From Lihuaxuella thermophila (GTDB lineage: Bacteria; Bacillota; Bacilli; Thermoactinomycetales; Thermoactinomycetaceae), in NCBI RefSeq assembly GCF_900110165.1, contig NZ_FOCQ01000007.1, positions 1 through 64,000 of the forward strand: a stretch of 64,000 bases of DNA, written 5' to 3'. Both the position numbers and the translations under genes were made by a program. Numbering within the stretch: position 1 is the stretch's first letter; each line of letters begins with the position of its first letter. The notes beneath the pieces were generated by a model. It was not told where the DNA came from. It did no database searches and saw nothing but the letters and a program-made list of their open reading frames with translations. Shown here piece after piece: positions 1 through 8,871 of this stretch.

Positions 1-11
1 CGACGTTTCAT
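1..11 (-). CDS. 5' end of an unidentified gene, possibly a transposase (partial)
   Basis: Only the first codons (Met-Lys-Arg-) lie in the window; the gene runs off the left edge. The start is an ATG at 9-11 read leftwards, with a strong AAGGAGG ribosome site at 20-26. It begins about 80 bases after the premature stop of drmA, and its ribosome site lies inside a hairpin, as is common for transposase genes. The identity is an inference from that context; the few codons visible say nothing about the protein. Confidence 0.45.
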
Positions 12-51
12 CTCCGGTTCCTCCTTAAGCAGAATTCTATCAAAACCGGAG
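12..51 (-). promoter_or_regulatory. Hairpin enclosing a ribosome binding site
   Basis: CTCCGGTT (12-19) and AACCGGAG (44-51) form a perfect 8-bp inverted repeat. In the minus-strand RNA the AAGGAGG ribosome site sits in the loop and next to the 3' arm, directly ahead of the ATG. Such structures limit translation from read-through transcripts in several insertion-sequence families. That function is inferred here. Confidence 0.45.
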
Positions 52-90
52 AGCTCTACACATCTAACCGTCGCATTTTAAATTGGGGCG

Positions 91-1839
91 CTATATTTGT
101 CCCATCTTCGAAAGAATATTTTTTGCATCCTGACGTGTATTGGGAGAAAGACTATCTCCAACCCATAAACCAATAGTAATGCGGTCCGATCCCAAAATGT
201 CAGGGCAATCCTGTCTAATTTCTTCGCAAGCTGTAATTAAAGCTGCTGCTCGCTGAAATTGCTGTGTAGTCAACAGGCGAAGAGTGTAACGCATTAAGAC
301 TGACGTACCTGAATCGAGGGGATCTTTCAATCTTCTCAAAAATATTGAAAATGCGCTTAAACCCAAATAAGCTTCCGTTTTTCCTCCACCTGTTGGAAAC
401 CAGATAATATCCACTATATCCCTTTCTTTTGATTCCGGCAAAGCCATGGATTTTAAATTCATTAGAATAAAGGCTATCTGAAATGGACGCCAATGTCCCA
501 GATCCGACCGTGGCCAGGTATTTTTGTTAAACAAATCAATATTACGAAAAGGTTTAATTACTGTGGATTTGTTTTCATACCATTTTCGTAAAGGTAGTGA
601 ATATCTTAACTGCTGGGACAACATAGCTCTGTTCATATATTGAAATGCCTGTTGAACCTTTTCATCTATTTGGAGGAGTTGGATTCCATCCCTTATGCGT
701 TCTAGGCAGCGAAAACAATTTTTGATTTGTTTTGAAGCGGTATCTTGTAATTTTGTATCAAGAGAATGGATACGCTTTTCCTGTTGCCTAATCCATTCTT
801 CATAATGCGAGCAAAGAAGCTCCAAATTTCTTATTCCGTCGTTAAAATCTCCGTAATCACTGAGATTGAACATACTTAATTCCACATTGTCTAACTTGGC
901 TGGTAGAATGGGCTTCATTTCAAAGTCGGGGATGATACGGGTTTCCACACTTTTGGCTCTACCAATGGTGCTTTCTTCCCAGTAAGCAGAACATCCATGA
1001 CCAATCGCATAACTCATATAGTTTCGATACAACAGTTTATTTATCTTGTCGTCTTCATTCTGTATATATTTTTTTTCTGGATATGGCAAAAAACATGCTT
1101 TCCCATCCCTTGATCTAATCTTCATCTCGACCTGAAAGAAACACTTTTCACTATCATGAAACGACCCCTCATTCCCTAGCAACTCGTTGACAAGGGAAAA
1201 AGTCAACAGACATTTTTTATCTAAATCTCCTCTAAAAACAGACCTATTGGTAATATATAGAACCAAACCCGTATCCTTTTCTTTTACCTGAATAGGTTTT
1301 TTTAGATTTTGTTTCGGCAATGGAGGAATTTCTTCAGCTTTTATATGTATGATTTCATTTATACATTCTCGTAAATAAGCTTTTCGTTTCTTTTCGTCCT
1401 GATTTTCATCTTTATAAATAAATTCGTCAAATTTATAACGTCCTGCTTTAACCTGAACAGAAAATCCTTTCTCAGGGATTTCAACGAAACAACTCACCCC
1501 AATAGCAGACGGAAAATAAGCATTTGTCAAATTAACAACTTCTTCAAATCCTTCTTGCTCTCTATCTTCATCATAATTGCCGTGAGTATCTATCTTTGTT
1601 CTGTCAAGTACTTCCTCAACATCTTCGATTCCTTTATTTGATTCGACAATGTTTTTTTCCTCTTCTGATAGTTTTTCAGTATTCTCAAGCGTATATTGCT
1701 GTGGATATAGAATACCTGCTCCATATCTTTGTCGTGGTAAATCAAACAGAACTTCTTCACCATTTGGCTGTACATAAGGTGGTATCGGATCAGGACCGAT
1801 CAGTTCTTTTTTTAGAAAATCAATGATGTGATTTCTCAT
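91..1839 (-). pseudogene. drmA: DISARM helicase DrmA, N-terminal part only
   Basis: DrmA is the large helicase of the DISARM anti-phage system, where it works with DrmB. The 582 residues here start with the family-like N-terminal pattern (ELIGP near residue 12, then a GILYP motif near 42). They run through a helicase Walker A motif, PTGGGKT at 482-488, and a following RYTLRLLT/QQFQRA stretch. A TAG stop comes just after that, before any DEAD-box or C-terminal helicase motifs. The family is usually over 1000 residues, so roughly half is missing. The ATG at 1839 has an AAGGAGGA ribosome site and overlaps the end of the upstream NERD-helicase gene by 20 bases. Base composition is AT-rich like its two neighbours. 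The break is most likely an insertion, since another gene starts about 80 bases on. The assignment comes from recognised motifs, not a search. Confidence 0.72.
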
Positions 1840-3556
1840 TAAGAATCCTCCTTACTAATAAGCTTTGCCAGCGTTCCTTTAGATTTGATTTAATAAACAC
1901 ATACAGTCCAAGTTTTGCTCTTGTCATCCCCACATATAAAAGCTCCTGGATCTTTGCTGTCTCAAGATCGTCAATATCAACAAGTATAATGTAGGTATTC
2001 TCCAGCCCCTTGTAGGAGTGAATCGTACTAAAGCCCAGACTCCCTTCTGGTATTGGCTTTCTTCCAGTCAGATCATGAATTCTAAATATGCGTTGAGAGA
2101 AGGTGGATAGTCCCGATCGTTTTAACTTGTAAGGTGACAATAAAGTTATGGAATCACTATTCACTCCCTCACCTTTCAACTTTTTTAACACATCCAATAC
2201 TTTCTTATGCATATCTTTCTCATTATCATAAAAAATATAATCTACCGGAGGTCCTTCAATATCACTAACAGAATAAGCTTCCTTTCCCGCATTTGATAGT
2301 ATCAAGGCATGTTCGGCAATGTATTTAGTATTCCTACAGTTTTTCATTAATTTAAACGATGAAAATTGACTCTCTTTAGCCAGCAAGTCTAACATTTTTT
2401 CTCTTGAGTCGCGGGTATAAATAGCTTGGTGCTTAAGGTCACAGAAAATTTGCCATTCACCTTCTCTAAAACCGCCCTTCAACAACAAATCCAATACGTC
2501 TAAATATTTTTTTCGTATCAAATCTTGGCCTTCATCAATGATTAATTTGTCAAAAAGCTCACAACCATTTTCAACAAGAGTTTCAAAGGCCTTTTCTGGT
2601 AGTATGTCTGTATAAAAATCTTTTTGACTCTCGTCCAACTGATCTTGATTACAAAGACTTCGCAACAACCCGTGAAAGGTAGATACTTTTACCAGTTCTT
2701 GTCCCTTAAACTTTTTCTTTAATTCATCCGCAAGAAGGTTATTAAAGCATAAAAACAGTGTTTTTTTGTTGTTCAAAGCACTTCGTCTGGCAGATTCAGT
2801 AGCCAACATTGTTTTTCCAGTACCTGCACCTCCTTCAAATAGAGTTCTTTTATTGTTTTGCATTCCATCCAAACAATAATACTGTTCTTCAGTAAGCCTT
2901 ATGATTTCATTTTCAACTAGTTGTTCCTTATACCAGTAAGGAATAATAAAATCAAAGTCCTTCCTTAAAAAAGAAACCAGCTGTTCAATGTCTTTTTTGT
3001 TAGGTAAAATTCTGTGCGCACCCTTTTGTTGGGTTTGTTCTTTTGTTTTTTCATGCAGACTCTGAATGTAATTAGTAATGGGTCTGTCTTTGCTTTTAAG
3101 GTCAAAAACTAACCATTGCTCTTGATCAGGACCGCTTGCTTTAAATTCAATATCAGTGAACATAACACCATATCCAAAAAGCAAATTACCCAATCTGGAG
3201 CCACGACCAAAACGATTCTTTACTGCTTTAATTAAACTAAACATTCCGTCCCGAGCTTGCTCGAAAGGCCCTACCGTTTTTTGAAAAGTCCTGCCTTTTT
3301 TATTTGTGAAGTGCCAGACACCATCTTTTCTTTTTACATGGCCGGATTTTACCTCCAGACAGAAAACCCCAAGGTTTGGAGCTAATACAACAAAATCGAT
3401 TTCTCCAAACATTCTCTTCACATGACGGATAATACCTAATGAATGAAGCACAATCCAATCTTCTGTTCCTGAAGTATCTCTAAAAGCTTCAAATAGCTCT
3501 TTTTCTCCACGACTTTTTAAATCCTTCTCATAGAAGTTCGGTATCATCCTTGCCAT
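1820..3556 (-). CDS. NERD-domain nuclease fused to a UvrD-like SF1 helicase
   Basis: A 578-residue protein. Residues ~15-110 form a NERD (nuclease-related) domain with the nuclease-like GEIDF (~51) and LEVKSG (~67) motifs. Residues ~215-575 form a superfamily 1 helicase/ATPase: GGAGTGKT Walker A near 245, LIIDEGQDL Walker B near 340, a STIHSYKGLE motif, and a YVGMTRAK motif near the C-terminus. It probably unwinds and cuts DNA, but its substrate is unknown. The start at 3556 has an AAGGAG site; a second in-frame ATG at 3547 overlaps the drmE stop as ATGA but lacks a well-spaced ribosome site. It overlaps drmE by 13 bases and drmA by 20, so the three genes form one translationally coupled operon. 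Such a helicase is not one of the named core DISARM genes, which makes its position between drmE and drmA notable. Confidence 0.8.
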   Translation of the reverse strand: MARMIPNFYEKDLKSRGEKELFEAFRDTSGTEDWIVLHSLGIIRHVKRMFGEIDFVVLAPNLGVFCLEVKSGHVKRKDGVWHFTNKKGRTFQKTVGPFEQARDGMFSLIKAVKNRFGRGSRLGNLLFGYGVMFTDIEFKASGPDQEQWLVFDLKSKDRPITNYIQSLHEKTKEQTQQKGAHRILPNKKDIEQLVSFLRKDFDFIIPYWYKEQLVENEIIRLTEEQYYCLDGMQNNKRTLFEGGAGTGKTMLATESARRSALNNKKTLFLCFNNLLADELKKKFKGQELVKVSTFHGLLRSLCNQDQLDESQKDFYTDILPEKAFETLVENGCELFDKLIIDEGQDLIRKKYLDVLDLLLKGGFREGEWQIFCDLKHQAIYTRDSREKMLDLLAKESQFSSFKLMKNCRNTKYIAEHALILSNAGKEAYSVSDIEGPPVDYIFYDNEKDMHKKVLDVLKKLKGEGVNSDSITLLSPYKLKRSGLSTFSQRIFRIHDLTGRKPIPEGSLGFSTIHSYKGLENTYIILVDIDDLETAKIQELLYVGMTRAKLGLYVFIKSNLKERWQSLLVRRILNEKSHH

Positions 3557-5970
3557 AAATAACTCTCCTTGCCTTCGTAAATCTTATTTACATGAGCTTT
3601 TTTTACTTTAAGTAATTTTTTAGAAAATCTCTTTACAACCAGACTTTGATATAGTTTTCTCCTGTAATCAATTTCAATACCACTGGCTATTTGGTTATAT
3701 GAATCATTAATATTTTGCAGGATCTCATTTTCAAGAATGCTGAATGCCTGGATATGAGCAGACCTTAATCTTAAGATGGAATCTTTAACTTGAAGGAGAC
3801 TATTTTTAAGAGGCTGATAATCGGTTGCATTCGCAATTATATCAATATCATCAAGATTGGCCGGTCCAATCACCCCCCTGTTCAACCAGTTTTTAACAGT
3901 GATTTTGTTTCGTTTCAATCCATGTCTTTTAAGTACCCTGTACAGCTCATCAAAGTTTCCATGTTTCTCTCTATACTTGGTTCTCAGAGCTCTTTGCCAG
4001 AGCTCTGCCGTCTCCCTTAGATAAAAATAGTTATTTTCTTTAAGCTCTTGGTCAACAATTTCTCTAATTTTCTCAGAACTAGATCTTATATAGATGACAC
4101 GATCTCCATCTTCCAAGCCTTTCGCATCTGTCTTTGAGAGCATATTAGTGTTTATTTCACCCTTATTTATTTGAGAAGAGGAAATCTTATAAAAAGGGTA
4201 TGAAGGTGTAAAAAATCCATAAAAGCCACCTTCAAACTCGATTAATATAGCTTCATCAACATTCGAATCATTTTTTGTTGCAACAAAGTTTCTATACAAA
4301 TTATAATTTAACCTGAACTCTATTTTATCTGGTTCCATTTTATTAATTAGTTGTATCTCACTCGGGGTTAGAGAAACAGATAGCAGGTCAGTCTTTTGTT
4401 GTACGATACGGTTATTAGAAAGTGTTTTGTTAAAACTCTTTAAATATGATGTGAAATAGTTTTTCATTTCATGTTCCCAAAGCAATACATAAATGTCGTC
4501 ACAAGAATAAGACCTAATTATCTGATTCAAACTTTTTCGTCCCAAATACCCCGTAATAATTATTTTCTCATATGGTTTGTAACCTTTGAGAAAAGCTCTG
4601 GGTGTCACAATCTCAACATATTTCAAGTTGTTTTTTAAAACATCACGCCAATAATCCCAACATTTTTTCAATTCGTAGTCATTTTTAACTACAACTGCTG
4701 TTTTAACGCCAGCTTGAGTTTTGATAAAGTCTCTTATATATTGGGCTTTTTCATTTTGATTTTTCAGCCTTTGTTTCTCTTCATTAATTAACTTTTGTGC
4801 TGAGATAAGAGTATAATAACTACTGTGATTTCCAAACAAACGAGTAAGTTCCTGTGTTCTATCATTTATATTCTGTTCGGTTTGGATTACAGATAAAGCA
4901 GTAAGATAGAGATCATAGAACATTTCATTCCAGATTTCTCCGATTTTATTTCCAGCGTGTCGATATATTGAGAAAAAGTCTTTTAGCATTGAGAACGCCT
5001 TAAGTAGATTATTGTTCGGGAATACCACAGGCGAGATATTAAGGTTATCTGCTGTTCGGAACATATGATTAATATAATTAAAATGTGTCCTACTACTTAA
5101 TTGTAAATTCGAATTCCACTGTTCTTCCTTAATTATTTGAAATCCAAGATCTCTAAAATTTTTGATGTTCCTATATTCATTATGCTCTATGAAAACAGTT
5201 GTTGGAATTTCCTTCTCTAAAATCATTTCTTGAAACTGAGACATATCATCTAATACATGTTTACTTCCATCAATAAGAATATACTCTGGTAAGATATCAT
5301 ATGAATCAATAAAGTTATATAAGCGGAAAACATCACTGGATAGCAAGCATGCCGGAATACCCGTACCATATTTATTGTCTAAAGACGTAAGCTCACCGTC
5401 ATTATTTAACTTTGCACAGTTTATTAAACTGTAGACTTCATTATATGTTTTTTTAATTTTTTCGTAAGCAGTGTTAAAAAGGTTTGAGTTTGTAATAACA
5501 GCTATGTCAATAGAAGAACTGATATCAGCGACCAAAGGATTATCAATCGGTTCAATGTTAGCTAGCCAGGATTTAGTAATAGTTAAAGGAACTTCAGGAC
5601 CTACCGGAAGCAGCTTAGCAACTTTGCTTAAAGGTACTGTGTGTGTTACCTCTGATTTTTTAGAAGTTTTAACAGATAAACTGATTGTTTTTGCCTCTAG
5701 ATCAATGGAAACAAATTTACATACTACGCCGTTAAATAGAACCTTTTGTCCTTTTTCAAATGACAGATTATTATAATCTGTGTTCTCACTTTTATTAAGC
5801 AATTGAAACGCAGCATACCATAGAGCTGTCCATGCAACTATGTCATACCTTCTAGGAAGAAGAATAACCTTTCTATTATAATCGGAATTAATTATTGAAT
5901 CTAATAGAATATCAAAAATCGGATGAATTGATTTATTTATTTTGTTAATTATCCTTGCTAAGATTTTCAT
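3544..5970 (-). CDS. drmE: DISARM protein DrmE
   Basis: An 808-residue protein I recognise as DrmE-like, the marker of class 2 DISARM systems; its biochemical role is unknown. No Walker motif or membrane segment is visible. The N-terminal ~400 residues look like a large alpha/beta region. Residues ~400-560 hold a putative Rossmann-like section (AVVVKNDYEL, KIIITGYLG), and the last ~200 residues are helical and charged, including a LYRVLKRHGLKRN segment reminiscent of a helix-turn-helix. It is the first gene of the operon: an AGAAGGTGA site precedes the ATG at 5970, and a candidate promoter lies about 100 bases upstream. AT-rich codon use points to horizontal acquisition. The family call rests on overall resemblance plus adjacency to drmA and needs a profile search. 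Confidence 0.68.
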   Translation of the reverse strand: MKILARIINKINKSIHPIFDILLDSIINSDYNRKVILLPRRYDIVAWTALWYAAFQLLNKSENTDYNNLSFEKGQKVLFNGVVCKFVSIDLEAKTISLSVKTSKKSEVTHTVPLSKVAKLLPVGPEVPLTITKSWLANIEPIDNPLVADISSSIDIAVITNSNLFNTAYEKIKKTYNEVYSLINCAKLNNDGELTSLDNKYGTGIPACLLSSDVFRLYNFIDSYDILPEYILIDGSKHVLDDMSQFQEMILEKEIPTTVFIEHNEYRNIKNFRDLGFQIIKEEQWNSNLQLSSRTHFNYINHMFRTADNLNISPVVFPNNNLLKAFSMLKDFFSIYRHAGNKIGEIWNEMFYDLYLTALSVIQTEQNINDRTQELTRLFGNHSSYYTLISAQKLINEEKQRLKNQNEKAQYIRDFIKTQAGVKTAVVVKNDYELKKCWDYWRDVLKNNLKYVEIVTPRAFLKGYKPYEKIIITGYLGRKSLNQIIRSYSCDDIYVLLWEHEMKNYFTSYLKSFNKTLSNNRIVQQKTDLLSVSLTPSEIQLINKMEPDKIEFRLNYNLYRNFVATKNDSNVDEAILIEFEGGFYGFFTPSYPFYKISSSQINKGEINTNMLSKTDAKGLEDGDRVIYIRSSSEKIREIVDQELKENNYFYLRETAELWQRALRTKYREKHGNFDELYRVLKRHGLKRNKITVKNWLNRGVIGPANLDDIDIIANATDYQPLKNSLLQVKDSILRLRSAHIQAFSILENEILQNINDSYNQIASGIEIDYRRKLYQSLVVKRFSKKLLKVKKAHVNKIYEGKESYLWQG

Positions 5971-6577
5971 TCAATCACCTTCTATAATTATTACTTAACT
6001 TTCTGCATAAAGTATTTTTCATGTAATTATATGAACAAAAACCATTACAAATCATCTAATTTAATTATTACAGATAGTATGCTTTTTGAAAATATATTAC
6101 AACGATAAATAAGTGCTGGTATGCCATTCACATGAATCAATTCATTCCTTGTTTAACTTACACATCAATTATATAAAAAAGGTACTCCCTTTTTGTCATA
6201 CCCTTACATATAATAGCTGCACTGTGCAGACTTTTGATATTTGTTTATTCGTGTTATTCCGTGATTTTATGTCAACTGTCGCCTCGTTTCGCCAAAACGA
6301 TGGTTCTTCCTCTTTTCCTTCGTATCTCTCTTAATATCCATACCATTCCGACCGTATCTATACTCCTTCAGCTTTTTTATGTTTTGAGCCAAAGTGTCAA
6401 TAAGAAGACATCGTTCAGTTGGATTACCACTCTTCCTGTAATCTTTCCGATTGATTCTATTCCAAATGGGATTACTTTTTTTGGTGATACAGCTTTTAGC
6501 GTTCATAGGTAAGCCATAGGTTGATTGGTGAATTCACCTCAAAATGACAGGGTGTTTTCCAAGTTCCCACCGTCAAA
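5971..6577. other. AT-rich intergenic region between drmE and dnaG
   Basis: About 600 bases with no convincing gene. It holds the drmE leader and promoter, a short AAAAAAGG/CCCTTTTT hairpin near 6175-6194, and a perfect 12-bp palindrome GGTGAATTCACC at 6527-6538. An open minus-strand stretch at 6267-6506 (79 residues, rich in Lys and Arg) contains an LLIDTLAQNIKKL segment that vaguely recalls the C-terminus of IS1182-type transposases. It may be a decayed insertion sequence, but I cannot prove it. Confidence 0.4.
6074..6102 (-). promoter_or_regulatory. Candidate sigma-A promoter of the defence operon
   Basis: On the minus strand TTGTAA (-35, at 6097-6102) and TACTAT (-10, at 6074-6079) are separated by 17 bases. 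They lie about 105 bases upstream of the drmE start. The surrounding DNA is AT-rich, so chance matches are easy. Confidence 0.4.
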
Positions 6578-8458
6578 TCACAACACCATCCGCATTAAAC
6601 AATAAAGGAACCCTTTTTTCCTAGAGTTCCTTTTCCTCACATGCACTTTCCTTTTCAGTTGCAAAATCTCCGCTGACAACTGTGCCGCTTTGACGGGATC
6701 TTGCACAGACAATTTCCTTACCAATTTCTCTTTTTCCTCGATCTCCTTCAGTACAGCGAAGTTACGTATATGCCGGACATATTCTTTTAATGCTTTTTCG
6801 GAAATCTCATCGGGCACTTCGATCATGGCTAATTCACTTGCTTTGGCAACCAAAGACGGATCAGGAAGGGTACTGATAAACCGTCCTGCATCGGCTGGAT
6901 TCCCTTGATCATAGTAAGCATATAAGTAGGCAGCCAAAGCAGCATAAACCTCTGTATGAAAGTCAGCACCCAGCACATTTTTCACCCACTTTGTAATCGC
7001 TTGATCTCTCATCATATGAGCAACCAGCATCATTTCTGATTTCTCTGCAACTGAATATGGACCCGATCTGCGACTCATTTGTTTGTCAGATTCCAGATTC
7101 CCATGATTCCGCTTGACTTGTTCCTGATCCCTTTTTGCCTCTCTCTTTTTCCGTATTTTCCACTTTCTCTGTTCTTCTTTCAATGCATCGAGGGATAATC
7201 GAAACTCTTCCGCCAACCTTCGCAAATAATGGTCCTGTTCAATCGCCAGCGGCAGATCAGTAATGACATCAATCGCTTCCGTCAGATACTTCATTCTTTG
7301 ATCTTCGTCTTGCAGATTGTATACTTTTTTCAGACTTTCCAGTTTAAATGAAGTGTAGGGAAGTGCCCCTGCCAGGATTTCTTCTTTAAAAGCTTCTCCG
7401 CCATAACGGCGAATATAATCATCCGGGTCTAAACCGGCCGGCATTTGGGCCACTTTTACCGTGCAACCTTGATTTTTTAATAGATCCAGTGCTTTTAAGG
7501 CTGCCGACTGACCTGCCTGGTCTGCATCATAACAGATGATGACTGTATCCGTATTGCGCTTAATCAGCCTTGCTTGTTCTTCCGTCAGGGCTGTTCCGAG
7601 TGTGGCGATTACCGTTTGAATACCTGCTTGCCAGGCAGCTATGACATCAATCGTCCCTTCAAACAGAATCGCTTGCTGCTCTTTGCGAATTGGCGACCGG
7701 GCACGATGGAGGTTAAATAGATGATGGCCTTTATGGAATAACGAAGTTTCCGGACTGTTTAAGTATTTAGGGCCCATATCGCCAATCAAACGGCCGCCGA
7801 AACCGATCACCCTTCCCTGGGAATCATGAATGGGAAACATGACCCGGTCACGAAAGCGGTCAAAATATCTTTTCGATCCTGTTTCGCGTGAAGCAATTAA
7901 CCCGGCCTTCTCGAGTAATTCCTCATCAAAGCCTCTTTTCTTCATAAAAGAGAGGAGAAACTCATACGAATCCGGGGCGTATCCAATTTGAAACTCTTTA
8001 ACCGTTTCGGGCAAAATCCGGCGTTCTTGAACGTAACGTCGTGCTCTTTTGCCAAATTCTGTTGACGTCAGTACATAGTGATACAACTTCGCAGCGAGAT
8101 CCAAGGCATTTCGCATCTGCTGCCGTTCATCTTCTTTCTGATCACTGAACGATGGTTCTGATTCGGGAACTTGAATGCCGGCTTGATCCGCCAGATGCCT
8201 GACCGCTTCTGCAAAGGTCATCTGCTCGATCTCCATGATAAATTTAATGGTATCCCCACCTGTACCACAACCAAAACAATAGTAGAGTTGCTTTTCAGGG
8301 GAAACGGAAAAAGAGGGTGTCTTTTCTGAATGAAAAGGACATAATCCCAGATAATTCCTCCCGCTCTTTTTTAAATGCACATAACGTTGAACCACGTCCA
8401 AAATATCAAAATGTGCCCGTATTTGTTCAACGATCTCTTCCGGGATTCTTCCTCCCAT
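6578..8458 (-). CDS. dnaG: DNA primase DnaG
   Basis: Synthesises RNA primers for the replication fork and contacts the DnaB/DnaC helicase through its C-terminal domain. All domains are present in 626 residues. The zinc-binding domain has C40, H43, C61 and C64. The catalytic core is followed by a TOPRIM domain with the acidic FEGTIDV motif near residue 265 and the YDADQAG motif near 310. A helical helicase-interaction domain follows to ~600. The last ~20 residues (a KRNSRKKGFLYCLM-type tail) look unlike normal DnaG ends and may be read into foreign sequence. The start at 8458 has an AAAGGA site. In Bacillota dnaG is normally followed by rpoD; here the AT-rich defence region follows instead. 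Confidence 0.95.
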   Translation of the reverse strand: MGGRIPEEIVEQIRAHFDILDVVQRYVHLKKSGRNYLGLCPFHSEKTPSFSVSPEKQLYYCFGCGTGGDTIKFIMEIEQMTFAEAVRHLADQAGIQVPESEPSFSDQKEDERQQMRNALDLAAKLYHYVLTSTEFGKRARRYVQERRILPETVKEFQIGYAPDSYEFLLSFMKKRGFDEELLEKAGLIASRETGSKRYFDRFRDRVMFPIHDSQGRVIGFGGRLIGDMGPKYLNSPETSLFHKGHHLFNLHRARSPIRKEQQAILFEGTIDVIAAWQAGIQTVIATLGTALTEEQARLIKRNTDTVIICYDADQAGQSAALKALDLLKNQGCTVKVAQMPAGLDPDDYIRRYGGEAFKEEILAGALPYTSFKLESLKKVYNLQDEDQRMKYLTEAIDVITDLPLAIEQDHYLRRLAEEFRLSLDALKEEQRKWKIRKKREAKRDQEQVKRNHGNLESDKQMSRRSGPYSVAEKSEMMLVAHMMRDQAITKWVKNVLGADFHTEVYAALAAYLYAYYDQGNPADAGRFISTLPDPSLVAKASELAMIEVPDEISEKALKEYVRHIRNFAVLKEIEEKEKLVRKLSVQDPVKAAQLSAEILQLKRKVHVRKRNSRKKGFLYCLMRMVL

Positions 8459-8488
8459 ACCGAACCACTGTCCTTTATCGGAATTTGA

Positions 8489-8839
8489 TTACAATTTACC
8501 TTCTAGTATCCTTTTAATTCTCATAATGGTCTTCTCCATATTTCTGCCATTGAATAATTTATAAGTTGGTATCGATTTAAAAAGCCGCGAAGCATGATCA
8601 ATACTCTGTTCAACTATTTCCCATTCATCAGGACGTTTCAAAACATTGAAGCCATTCGATAATCTCTTGATATCCGATCTCAATCATATCACCTTCATCA
8701 TCTGTTCCCTCCAACAAAAAACCAGCAGACAAATTACCACTGCGGATCAGGTTATTGGGATCATGTTCCCTACGGGTTTCAAATGAACCTCATACAGTTC
8801 CCCATCCTCATACAAATGAACTACAATATTTATATACAT
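8489..8839 (-). pseudogene. Small decayed gene of unknown family
   Basis: Reading the minus strand from an ATG at 8839, three consecutive frames join into one plausible protein of about 115 residues. The first piece reads MYINIVVHLYEDGELYE, the second continues through DPNNLIRSGNLSAG and EIIEWLQCFE, and the third is PDEWEIVEQSIDHASRLF to the stop at 8489. The shifts fall near 8790 and near 8640. Each piece is well composed and acidic/aliphatic, typical of a soluble protein. No good ribosome site precedes the ATG. I do not recognise the family. Two independent frameshifts suggest a dead gene, not a sequencing slip. Confidence 0.5.
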
Positions 8840-8871
8840 TTGGCAAAATTCATATAAAAGGAGTCAAATAG

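Noticed and set aside
1-90. Group II intron or a named IS family at the left edge
   Set aside because: The bases after the drmA stop (GCGCCCC...) resemble the start of a group II intron only in a few positions, and too little sequence is visible to name any element.
6527-6538. GGTGAATTCACC as an attachment site or operator
   Set aside because: A lone 12-bp palindrome with no second copy found nearby; could be chance.
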